A DNA stretch of 64,000 nt from Nocardia aurantia. Its GTDB lineage: Bacteria > Actinomycetota > Actinomycetes > Mycobacteriales > Mycobacteriaceae. The stretch's first letter is position 1; each line of letters begins with the position of its first letter. The position numbers and the translations under genes are program-made. Shown here in pieces: positions 57,332 to 64,000 of the stretch. The notes under the pieces were generated by a model. The model saw nothing but the letters and a program-made list of their open reading frames with translations, did not search any database and had not been told where the DNA came from. The DNA lies in contig NZ_WEGI01000009.1 in assembly GCF_009604425.1 (NCBI RefSeq), forward strand, positions 372,001-436,000, given 5' to 3'.

Positions 57332-57373
57332 GAGACAGATCTGTCTCGTCGAGAATAGAGACAGATCTGTCTC
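57332..57373. promoter_or_regulatory. twin 16-bp TetR operators
   Basis: The perfect palindrome GAGACAGATCTGTCTC occurs twice, at 57332-57347 and 57358-57373, 26 bp apart. TATTCT (minus strand) lies between them and could be the -10. This is the clearest operator pair in the window; the cognate regulator is probably the TetR encoded by the same operon. Confidence 0.85.
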
Positions 57374-57459
57374 GTTGGCAACGGCACAGAGGATCGATGC
57401 TCGCTACAGCCGAAAGTCCGCCCCGACCGCCGGCCACGTGTTGAAATGCCCGATGCCGC

Positions 57460-58155
57460 TCAGGCGGCCAGCGCGCGAATCCTCTTCCACAGCAGCGCTT
57501 TCGGCACCGTTGTGATCTCCATGGCGCGCATGCACTGATCGAGTCGGCCGGGTCGGTCACGAAGGGCGCGTACCGCTTTCGTCAGGTCGCGTTCGATGGC
57601 GTCACCGTATGCGATGCGGGTCTTGTCGATCGCACGCCGCAGCAACTGCCGATCGGGAGTCATCATTGCAAGGTCGATGATGTCACGGCTGAAGACGGCA
57701 TCGTCCGGCCATCGATCGGAATTGGCAAGCAGTTTGGTGGCAGCCATATCCAACGGGGTGAGTGCGGCCAGACCGCAGACGCGGTCGTCGTCACCGGGCG
57801 TTTCGAGAGCGATACGTCCTTCGGCGATGATCTCCAGCTTGATGGTGATGCCGTCGACCCGGACCGCTGTTCGTATGCCATAACGGTCGGCTCGGACCGG
57901 CCGATCTGCAGGAAGTTCGGCATTCCTGCGTGTGATGGCGGAGATTCCTGCTGCGCCCGTGACCTTTTCGCGCAGCACCCGGTAGCCGTCGTTGTCGGAG
58001 ACGAGGAAGTCGACATCCACCGATTCGCGATATTCGCCGTAGCGCAGGGCGATTGCGGTTCCGCCGCCGAACAGGCAGCCGTTGGCCGCCAGCAAGTCCC
58101 CGTCGAGTGCCTGGAGGACCGTTGCGATCCTGCGATGGTGTGCGCGGTCAAACAA
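57460..58155 (-). CDS. AbiEii/AbiGii-type nucleotidyltransferase toxin
   Basis: 231 residues. Nucleotidyl transferase AbiEii pattern: LAANGCLFGGGTAIALRYGEYRESVDVDFLVSD (GG...T and DVD metal site), then LTPLDMAATKLLANSDRWPDD and FSRDIIDLAMM. AbiEii-like toxins modify tRNA or block GTP-dependent steps. TTG start 58155: GGAGGAGGG lies 7 nt upstream and the first codons overlap the antitoxin stop by 8 nt, typical of TA operons. The partner is an XRE protein, not the usual AbiEi. Confidence 0.9.
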   Translation of the reverse strand: MFDRAHHRRIATVLQALDGDLLAANGCLFGGGTAIALRYGEYRESVDVDFLVSDNDGYRVLREKVTGAAGISAITRRNAELPADRPVRADRYGIRTAVRVDGITIKLEIIAEGRIALETPGDDDRVCGLAALTPLDMAATKLLANSDRWPDDAVFSRDIIDLAMMTPDRQLLRRAIDKTRIAYGDAIERDLTKAVRALRDRPGRLDQCMRAMEITTVPKALLWKRIRALAA

Positions 58156-58639
58156 GAAAAGTCCCTCCTCCCCAGGTGTCGACCAGATGTTGAACGAAGT
58201 CACGTTCGTGTGCTTGCATGGCGGATCGATCGACATGCCGCCAGTTGCGCTCGTACAGGTTGAGTGCTTCCTGCGGCGTCACTTCGGTGAATTCACCCAG
58301 TTGCCAGGCTATTCGCCGGAGTTGTGGGTAGTCCGCGAGCCGGATCGGTTCGGCTGCGGCGGGTTCGGTGTCGGGGCACTCGCCGGATTCGGGCTCTGTG
58401 ACATGCAAGCCGAGGCCCAGGGCGGAGATCGCGTTCATGTACGCACCGACGGTGACAGAAGCCTCACCACGTTCGATGCGGTGCCAGGTTGCCCTCGACA
58501 TGCCCGCCGATTCGGCCGCGACGGTCACGCTCACCCGCAGCGCCTTCCGGCGAGCGCGCAGATGCGCACCGAGCGCGGAGAGATTCTCGCGCGCGGTTTC
58601 ATCGATACGTGGGTTGGAGGCGGGCATAGTGATGCTCAT
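58148..58639 (-). CDS. XRE-family antitoxin paired with AbiEii toxin
   Basis: 163 residues. HTH: LSALGAHLRARRKALRVSVTVAAESAGMSRATWHRIERGEASVTVGAYMNAISALGLGL; the C-terminal half (IRLADYPQLRRIAWQLGEFTEVTPQEALNLYERNWRHVD) probably binds the toxin. Start ATG 58639; ATG 58648 and 58627 are alternatives. The start lies inside the left arm of a CTCATTCT/AGAATGAG dyad, consistent with autoregulation. Confidence 0.88.
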   Translation of the reverse strand: MSITMPASNPRIDETARENLSALGAHLRARRKALRVSVTVAAESAGMSRATWHRIERGEASVTVGAYMNAISALGLGLHVTEPESGECPDTEPAAAEPIRLADYPQLRRIAWQLGEFTEVTPQEALNLYERNWRHVDRSAMQAHERDFVQHLVDTWGGGTFLV

Positions 58640-58837
58640 TCTATCCATATGGACGGTTATGTGCAGAATGAGCAACACTTGCTGTAGATAGGCGAGGGTG
58701 CGCCGTCCGACGTGGGGGAGGAGTCTGCCTGCTCGGCGGTGATGCCGTTCAGTCGTCGGCTCGTGTCGCCGATCGGCGCGCAGGTGTATCTCATTCTGTC
58801 CTCGGATGCTGAAAAGTTCAGAATGAGACACACTTGC
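58635..58837. promoter_or_regulatory. duplicated dyad operators upstream of the TA pair
   Basis: CTCATTCT (58635-58642)/AGAATGAG (58665-58672) and CTCATTCT (58790-58797)/AGAATGAG (58820-58827): both dyads span 38 bp with 22-bp loops. The right flanks also match: 58661-58682 and 58816-58837 are identical at 19 of 22 positions. Probably two promoter/operators of the TA operon, about 155 bp apart. Confidence 0.75.
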
Positions 58838-58877
58838 GGGTCGGCCTCGCGCACACGTCCGTCGGCTCGGAAGATCC

Positions 58878-59852
58878 TCAGTCCTCGACCGTGTGGGCGA
58901 AACCGAAGTGGGGGAACAGGTCCGGGTCGAGGAATGCGGTGATGGCGGTGATCCGCTCGGCGCCGACCGCGAGCGCGACCACCGCGAACGGGGTGAAGGG
59001 ATCGCCGGGGTGTGCGCGGTGGTAGGCGATCGCCGCGGGGCCGCCGTTCGCGCTCGTCGGATATAGCCGGAATCGGCCACCCGCGGCGTGGATCAAATTC
59101 TCGAGATGCGCGATGCACCCGTGTTTGCCCGATACTCGGGTGCCCGTCGGTATCGCCTCGATGGTGGCGTCGTCGTGCAGCAGAACGGTGAGGGCGGGAA
59201 TGTCGGCGTTCTCGAAGGCGTCGATGAATTTGTCCAGGACGGCCCGGGCTCGAGGGGAGTCGGGTTCCGCCAGCACGTCCGGCTCGGGCGCGGCTTCGTC
59301 GAGTGTGGCGCGTGCTCGTTGCAAGGCGCTTTTCACGGCGGGAATGCTCATGTCGAGTATGTCGGCGACTTCCGCGGCGGGGTAGGCGAGCACTTCGCGC
59401 AGAATGAGCACCGCCCGCTGGCGTGGCGGTAGATGTTGCAGACTCGCCACCACTGCGAGCCGCAGATTCGATCGGGTCGCCGCGATTTCGGCGGGATCGG
59501 CTCGGGCGATCTGCGGATCGGTGGGGAACGGCTCGATCCAGCGCGGATCGGCCGGGCTTCCGTTCGGCTCACCGGGGCCGAGCCCGAAGGGCAGAAATCG
59601 GCGCTGATTGTGCGACAGCGCCGTCAGGCAGAGATTGGTGGCGATGCGGTAGAGCCAGGACCGCGCCGACGAACGGCCCTCGAACGAATCCCAGCTCCGC
59701 CACGCACGCAGAAAGGTTTCCTGGACGAGGTCTTCGGCCTCATGGAGGGAGCCGGTCATCCGATAGCAGTGCGCGATCAATTCCCGGCGATGTTTCTCGG
59801 CGTCGCGGAGGAATTCGTCCCGGTCGGTGTCGCCGGAGGTGGTCGGCCGCAT
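58878..59852 (-). CDS. SigG-like ECF sigma factor with SnoaL C-terminal domain
   Basis: 324 residues. Region 2: RRELIAHCYRMTGSLHEAEDLVQETFLRAWRSWDSFEGRSSARSWLYRIATNLCLTAL; region 4: LQHLPPRQRAVLILREVLAYPAAEVADILDMSIPAVKSALQRARATL. C-terminal SnoaL/NTF2 domain (PRARAVLDKFIDAFENADI to AFLDPDLFPHFG), as in mycobacterial SigG, where it acts as built-in regulation without a separate anti-sigma. It lies downstream of NmrA and esterase genes on the same strand. Confidence 0.93.
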   Translation of the reverse strand: MRPTTSGDTDRDEFLRDAEKHRRELIAHCYRMTGSLHEAEDLVQETFLRAWRSWDSFEGRSSARSWLYRIATNLCLTALSHNQRRFLPFGLGPGEPNGSPADPRWIEPFPTDPQIARADPAEIAATRSNLRLAVVASLQHLPPRQRAVLILREVLAYPAAEVADILDMSIPAVKSALQRARATLDEAAPEPDVLAEPDSPRARAVLDKFIDAFENADIPALTVLLHDDATIEAIPTGTRVSGKHGCIAHLENLIHAAGGRFRLYPTSANGGPAAIAYHRAHPGDPFTPFAVVALAVGAERITAITAFLDPDLFPHFGFAHTVED

Positions 59853-59958
59853 GGGTCTCCTTCAGGGATCGCAGGATCAGGAGTATGGACTCGCGCAGCC
59901 GCCGAAACTGATCGGTCGGCCGTGGGGCGGTGGCAGCCGCGCCCCACGGCCGCGTCGA

Positions 59959-60855
59959 TCAGCCCGGAGTGACCTGATAGGTCGCCGAGCCGCGGAACAC
60001 CTCGGCGTGGCGGGCGGCGAATTCCCCGAATGTCGTCGGCGCGATCCCGAACCGCTGATGGGTGGTCCGATCGACATGAGCGGAACCCAGCCGCCGTCGT
60101 TCCTCGAACAACTGCACAAAAGCGTCCGCGCGCGGGGGCGGGTAGCCCTTCTCGATCCACTGCCGGCGCTTTTCCGCGGGTGAGACGTCGACATAGCGCA
60201 CCGGGCGACCGATCGCGGCCGAGATGTCCGCGGCGGCCTCGGTCATCGATATCGCCCGCGGGCCCGTCATGCGATAGGTCGTGTACTCGTGCCCGTCGGT
60301 GGTGAGAACCGCGTGGGCGATTTTCGCGATGTCGTCGACGGTGATCGGCGCGAGGGTCGCGTCGCCCAGCGGCAGCCGCAATTCGCCGTGCTCCACGATG
60401 TCGGGTATCTCCTCGAAATAGACCTCCATGAACTGGCTGGGCCGCAGTATCGTCCACGGCACGCCCGATGCCAGCAGATAGCGCTGGATCTGTTCGTGGC
60501 TGCGGGTCGAGCGGAACTTCTCCGAATCCCAGCGCGGTCCCTCGTCGCCGCCCAATTTCACGATGTGCCCGATTCCCGCCTTCCTGGCCGCGTCGATGAA
60601 GGTGACCTGTGTCTCCAGCATCAGCGGGCCCGCGCCGGAGATCATCAGCACACGATCGACGCCATCGAGCGCGTTCTCGAGCGATTCGGGCCACAACATG
60701 TCGCCCACCGCGATCCGGACGCCCGGCAATTCCGCCAATTCACCCGCTCGGGCCGGGTCGCGCACCAATGCCCGGACCGGATCGCCGCGCCGGGCGAATT
60801 CCCGGATCACCGCCGCGCCCGGCCGGCCGTTCGCTCCCGTGACCAGTACCGTCAT
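59959..60855 (-). CDS. NmrA-like NAD(P)-binding protein
   Basis: 298 residues. VLVTGANGRPGAAVIREFARRG (GxxGxxG), HIVKLGGDEGPRWDS, STRSHEQIQRYLLASGVPWTILRPSQFMEVYF and ITVDDIAKIAHAVL. NmrA/QOR2-like atypical SDR, perhaps a quinone reductase or redox sensor. The ATG starts 1 nt after the esterase stop, and the SigG-like gene follows by about 106 bp, so an operon is likely. Confidence 0.9.
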   Translation of the reverse strand: MTVLVTGANGRPGAAVIREFARRGDPVRALVRDPARAGELAELPGVRIAVGDMLWPESLENALDGVDRVLMISGAGPLMLETQVTFIDAARKAGIGHIVKLGGDEGPRWDSEKFRSTRSHEQIQRYLLASGVPWTILRPSQFMEVYFEEIPDIVEHGELRLPLGDATLAPITVDDIAKIAHAVLTTDGHEYTTYRMTGPRAISMTEAAADISAAIGRPVRYVDVSPAEKRRQWIEKGYPPPRADAFVQLFEERRRLGSAHVDRTTHQRFGIAPTTFGEFAARHAEVFRGSATYQVTPG

Positions 60856-60856
60856 G

Positions 60857-61759
60857 TCATTCACCGTGGGCGAGGCCGAGTTTCGGGCGGGCCCAGGTCG
60901 CGAATCGCTCGATCGCGTCGGTGGATTCGGCCGAGTTGCCGGCCGCCATCTGGAAGGTGTGCAGTTGCCCGGGGAAGATGTCGAGCCGCACGTCCACACC
61001 GGCTGCTCGCGCTTTCTCGGCGAACCGCGCACTCTCGCCGAGCAGCGTCTCGTCCCCACCCACCTGAATGTAGGTCGGCGGCAAGGCATTCAGCTCGGCG
61101 TGCAGTGGGCTCGCGAACGGATCCGTGGGGTCGGCGCCGCTCAGGTACGTGCTCGCCAGCGCCAGGACGACGTCCCGATAGAAGAACTCCTCGGTCTCGC
61201 GATTCGTCTCGAAGGTCTTGTCGCCGACCGTCATATCCACCCACGGCGACATCAGGAACAGGGCGGCCGGGGTGGGCAGGCCCGCCTCACGAGCGCGCAG
61301 GATCGCCGATATCGACAGATTGCCGCCGAGGGAATCGCCGGCGATCGCGATGCGGCCGGGATCGATCTCCCTGCCGAGCAGCCAGCGGTACGCCGTGAGG
61401 GCGTCGTCGAGCGGGGCCGGATACCCCCGTCGGCTGTACTCGACGATCAACGCACGCACCCCGGTGGCTTCCGCCATGTGGGCGAACAGCTTTCGGTGTG
61501 TGTAGATCGATCCGCTGACCCCGCCCCCGCCGTGCACGCCGAGGATCACATGCTCCTCGGAGCTGCCCTTCGGGATCGCCCACAGCGCGGGCAGGCCGTG
61601 CACGTCGACCGCGAGGTAGTCGACCCCGCCGGGTTCCGACGTCAGTCCGGGCCAATATCTTTCGACCCGATCGCGAACCCGGTCGGGCGCCTGATCCGGA
61701 TCGGCCACGGCGGCCGCCATCATCGCGCGCCAATGATCTCTGACGATTTCCGACTTCAC
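60857..61759 (-). CDS. alpha/beta hydrolase, HSL/LipN-type esterase
   Basis: 300 residues. Hormone-sensitive lipase group: VILGVHGGGGVSGSIYTHRKL (HGGG oxyanion hole), IAIAGDSLGGNLSISAILRA (nucleophile Ser in GDSLGG), PLHAELNALPPTYIQVGGDETLLGES (Asp) and GQLHTFQMAAG (His). Hydrolyses short acyl esters. GTG start 61759 with AGGGAGAAG 7 nt upstream; longer ATG options at 61798 and 61879 lack a site. First gene of the SigG-like operon. Confidence 0.9.
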   Translation of the reverse strand: MKSEIVRDHWRAMMAAAVADPDQAPDRVRDRVERYWPGLTSEPGGVDYLAVDVHGLPALWAIPKGSSEEHVILGVHGGGGVSGSIYTHRKLFAHMAEATGVRALIVEYSRRGYPAPLDDALTAYRWLLGREIDPGRIAIAGDSLGGNLSISAILRAREAGLPTPAALFLMSPWVDMTVGDKTFETNRETEEFFYRDVVLALASTYLSGADPTDPFASPLHAELNALPPTYIQVGGDETLLGESARFAEKARAAGVDVRLDIFPGQLHTFQMAAGNSAESTDAIERFATWARPKLGLAHGE

Positions 61760-61939
61760 GGTCGTTCTTCTCCCTGCCGTCCATACCCGGGTGTTCATCC
61801 GGTCGGGATGTAGACCAGCGGCAGGCGCGGAAGGAATCGGCCGCGGGCCCGATTCCTCTGCGGGGGTTCGCGAGTCCATTCATCGACCAGCCGCTGCCCA
61901 CCGCAGCGGACCCGTTCGCTGTTCCAGGAGGAATTCACC

Positions 61940-62620
61940 ATGCAGATCGCCGTCATCGGAACCGGCTTCGCCGGACGCACTCTCGCCGCGGGCCTGGCCG
62001 ATCGGGGCCACGATGTCGTCATGGGCACCCGCGACGTGGCGGAGACCTCGGCGCGCACCGAACCGGATCGGATGGGCAACATAGGTTTCGCCGCCTGGGC
62101 CGAGAACCGGCCGCCGATCCGGTTGACCACCTTCGCCGAGGCCGCGGCCGGCGCGGAACTGGTCGTCAACGCGACGGCGGGGCACGGATCCGTCGACGCG
62201 CTCACCGCCGTCGGTGCGTCCAACCTCGCCGGAAAGGTCCTGTGGGACATCGCGAATCCGCTCGACTTCGGCCACGGATTCCCGCCGGTGTTGTTCGTGA
62301 AGGACACCGATTCGCTGGCCGAGCAGATTCAGCGAAAGTTCCCCGCCGCCAACGTCGTCAAGGCCCTCAACACCATGTTCGGTGATCTGTTCGTCCACCC
62401 GGAGGCGGTCGCGGACGGTGACCACTCCGTCTTCGTCTCGGGCGATTCCGCCGAGGCGAAGCGGACGGTCACCGACCTGCTGGCGTCCTTCGGCTGGACC
62501 GACATCATCGACCTCGGCGGCCTCGACAGCGCCCGCGCGACCGAGATGCTGGTCCAGATCCGGCTGCGCCTGATGAACGCGCTCGGCACGCCGCTCACCA
62601 ACTTGAAGGCGGTGCGGTGA
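61940..62620 (+). CDS. NADPH-dependent F420 reductase-like protein
   Basis: 226 residues. MQIAVIGTGFAGRTLAAGLADRGHDVVMGTRD is the NADP/F420-binding N-terminus; VVNATAGHGSVDAL, VLWDIANPLDF, VVKALNTMFGDL and FGWTDIIDLGGLDSARATEMLV follow the family order. Either a real F420H2:NADP reductase or a related dinucleotide oxidoreductase. Divergent from the esterase operon; GGAGGAATTCACC precedes the ATG. Confidence 0.9.
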   Translation: MQIAVIGTGFAGRTLAAGLADRGHDVVMGTRDVAETSARTEPDRMGNIGFAAWAENRPPIRLTTFAEAAAGAELVVNATAGHGSVDALTAVGASNLAGKVLWDIANPLDFGHGFPPVLFVKDTDSLAEQIQRKFPAANVVKALNTMFGDLFVHPEAVADGDHSVFVSGDSAEAKRTVTDLLASFGWTDIIDLGGLDSARATEMLVQIRLRLMNALGTPLTNLKAVR

Positions 62621-62638
62621 GGACGAAATGAAAGTCGA

Positions 62639-63190
62639 TCAGCAGGACTGACTGGCGCGGGAGTCCGGCGGGAGGGCCGAACGCCGGATACTCCGTCTGC
62701 CGACGGCCGGTGGTTTCGTGTAGCGGCGCTCGGCCGCGCCGGCCGACCGGTCGAGCCCCGCCGCGGCCAGTGCCCGCGCCTTGAACGCCCGCGCCGCCAG
62801 GCTCGGCACAAAGTCACGTTGCGCGAGGACAGCGCCGAGTTCGGCCGGTCGGCCCGGTCCCCAGAATGTGAGGTCCGATCGCCCGCTGGTGAGCGTCGCC
62901 AGAGCGCTCTTGTGGACCCGAGGGTCGATCTCGAAGAGCTCGGTCGCGACCGCCACCGCGTGCGGCCGGGCCTCCGGCGCCGGCGGCGGCGCGTCGCACG
63001 GCAGTTCGGCCAGCTCCGCCCCGAGAATGCTCAGCGGCCGCGGGTCGGCGGCCGTGGGAACGAAGACGGTGGTGTCCCAGCCCGCCAGCACCTGGTCGAA
63101 CACCCACCCGCCGAGATACTCGACCACCGCCGCCGGGGTGGGCGCGACGATCGCCAGCCGGTATCGCAACTCCGATACGCGTGCAGCCAT
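62639..63190 (-). CDS. conserved hypothetical protein
   Basis: 183 residues. N-terminal alternating strands and helices (YRLAIVAPTPAAVVEYLGGWVFDQVLAGWDTTVFVP) with acidic and Pro-rich segments, then an Arg-rich tail (RRYTKPPAVGRRSIRRSALPP). I do not recognise the family; nocardial proteins of this kind exist beside the small protein that follows. Encoded 14 bp downstream of it on the same strand. Convergent with the F420 reductase-like gene, 18 bp apart. Confidence 0.6.
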   Translation of the reverse strand: MAARVSELRYRLAIVAPTPAAVVEYLGGWVFDQVLAGWDTTVFVPTAADPRPLSILGAELAELPCDAPPPAPEARPHAVAVATELFEIDPRVHKSALATLTSGRSDLTFWGPGRPAELGAVLAQRDFVPSLAARAFKARALAAAGLDRSAGAAERRYTKPPAVGRRSIRRSALPPDSRASQSC

Positions 63191-63204
63191 TGGACGAGTT
63201 CCTG

Positions 63205-63513
63205 TCAGTCCGAGGCCGGGAGGGCTTTCGCCACCTTGAGCGCCATGGGTTCCCCGTCACATGACAGAGTCCCGGAACCCGAAGCGACACACAGCAATTC
63301 GATGTCTCCGGAGGAGTCGACATAGCGCTTGCCGACCACGGTCGCAGTCGCGCCCGGTCCCGCCGGCGCCGGCTTGCCGGGCCCCGCAGGCGTCATCGGC
63401 ACGCCACCGCACTCGATCACCGGCTGCCGATCGGCCGGAACCCGGACCACGACCACCCGCGCCGAACAGGCGGCACTGGCGAGCTGGTCGCCGGCACGCA
63501 ACGAAATCGCCAT
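63205..63513 (-). CDS. small conserved actinobacterial protein
   Basis: 102 residues from ATG 63513, with AAAGGAGA 7 nt upstream. MAISLRAGDQLASAACSAR, VVVVRVPADRQPVIECGG, VVGKRYVDSSGDIELLCV then SGSGTLSCDGEPM. Four cysteines and a beta-rich pattern. Seen in Nocardia, Rhodococcus and mycobacteria, where it is uncharacterised. First gene of a two-gene unit; a TetR gene lies divergent, with a CRP-like site between. Confidence 0.7.
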   Translation of the reverse strand: MAISLRAGDQLASAACSARVVVVRVPADRQPVIECGGVPMTPAGPGKPAPAGPGATATVVGKRYVDSSGDIELLCVASGSGTLSCDGEPMALKVAKALPASD

Positions 63514-63644
63514 CGTGTCGAATCTCCTTTTCGCCCTGTCGATCTCGACAAACGGGCGGTTCGAGCGGAAGAATGTAGTCAATTGATGACTTCGACGTTA
63601 CGAAGATCACGAGCCATAAGTCAACGATCGACTACCACACATAC

Positions 63645-63660
63645 TGTGATACCGATCACA
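63645..63660. promoter_or_regulatory. CRP/GlxR-type site
   Basis: TGTGATACCGATCACA matches the CRP consensus TGTGA-N6-TCACA exactly, 60 bp before the TetR start and 130 bp before the divergent small-protein gene. In mycobacteria and corynebacteria cAMP-CRP/GlxR binds such sites. Confidence 0.65.
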
Positions 63661-63720
63661 CGGCGCCGCTGATCTATATTCGAGGTTCGCCGAGACACGG
63701 CCCGAGCCGGATGGGATGCC

Positions 63721-64000
63721 ATGACAGACACCGACGCCGCCGCCGACGGGCGCCCGATGCGGCGCCGCGACGCGGTCGCGACCCGGCAGTCCCTGCTCTC
63801 GGCGGCCCGCACCCTGATGGCCGAGCGCGGCGTGGCCGGTGTCAGCACCCGTGAGGTCGCCGCGACCGCCGGCGTCAACCAGGCCCTGGTCTACCGCTAC
63901 TTCGGATCCAAGGACGAACTGTTCGCCGAGGCCGCCCGCGATTCCGCGATGCACTCCTCGGACTTCTTCCACAACACCCCGCTGCCGGACATAGCCCCCG
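63721..64000 (+). CDS. TetR family regulator (truncated by the window end)
   Basis: First 93 codons only. AVATRQSLLSAARTLMAERG, VAGVSTREVAATAGVNQALVYRYFGSKDELFAEA is the TetR HTH. The rest lies beyond the window, so the true length is unknown. Divergent from the two small conserved genes, with a CRP-like site in the 207-bp gap. Confidence 0.85.
   Translation, partial: MTDTDAAADGRPMRRRDAVATRQSLLSAARTLMAERGVAGVSTREVAATAGVNQALVYRYFGSKDELFAEAARDSAMHSSDFFHNTPLPDIAP

Overview
The window is high-GC actinobacterial DNA, most likely Nocardia or a close relative in the Mycobacteriales. Reasons: a single-chain type I fatty acid synthase followed by acpS; several F420-dependent (LLM and PPOX) enzymes; a mycothiol-type DinB/maleylpyruvate isomerase-family protein; DUF3618 and Excalibur proteins; frequent GTG/TTG starts; and a very high density of one-component regulators. 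No insertion sequence, prophage, rRNA or CRISPR array was seen.

Layout. 1-3.4 kb is a worn region: an alpha/beta hydrolase, a frameshifted DUF2199 gene, a SnoaL-like protein, a LysR remnant, a possible Cys-rich micro-gene and a conserved hypothetical gene. tRNA-Leu(UAG) lies at 3.6 kb. 4.06-14 kb is the lipid core: fas (3115 aa) and acpS. 14-20.7 kb carries a TetR regulator, a membrane-anchored conserved protein, bcp peroxiredoxin, DUF3618 and Excalibur proteins, pirin with a divergent MarR, and a MarR/cupin pair. 20.7-24.2 kb is the most interesting block: an ECF sigma factor, a Pro/Ser/Thr-rich protein and a membrane Rieske protein joined by 4-nt overlaps, then a cupredoxin and a Tat-exported metallophosphoesterase. 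Both transcription units carry the same 19-bp motif (17/19 identical) upstream. 24.3-29 kb holds an amidohydrolase, a NuoF-like flavoprotein and a 3Fe-4S-type ferredoxin, then TetR and XdhC-family genes.

29-64 kb is accessory metabolism made of small regulator-enzyme modules: RHH/VOC/methyltransferase, LLM and FMO oxidoreductases, MerR/F420-PPOX, TetR-HTH fusion/FAD monooxygenase, TetR/SDR, LysR/MFS, AraC, HxlR/alaA, XRE, PadR/siderophore reductase, HxlR/SRPBCC-LLM, racemase/SDR, an OYE-type flavoprotein, a quinone oxidoreductase-TetR pair, an AbiEii-type toxin-antitoxin pair, a SigG-like sigma factor with NmrA and esterase genes, and an F420 reductase-like protein. It ends in a TetR gene cut by the window edge.

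A recurring pattern is clean inverted repeats, often in twin copies two to three helical turns apart, in the intergenic region of each regulator-enzyme pair. These were read by eye and give many testable operator predictions. One perfect 33-bp palindrome (48061-48093) has no adjacent TetR gene and sits beside the relic of a flavin monooxygenase start, which suggests a decayed module. All functional calls rest on motifs and remembered family features; no database search was run.
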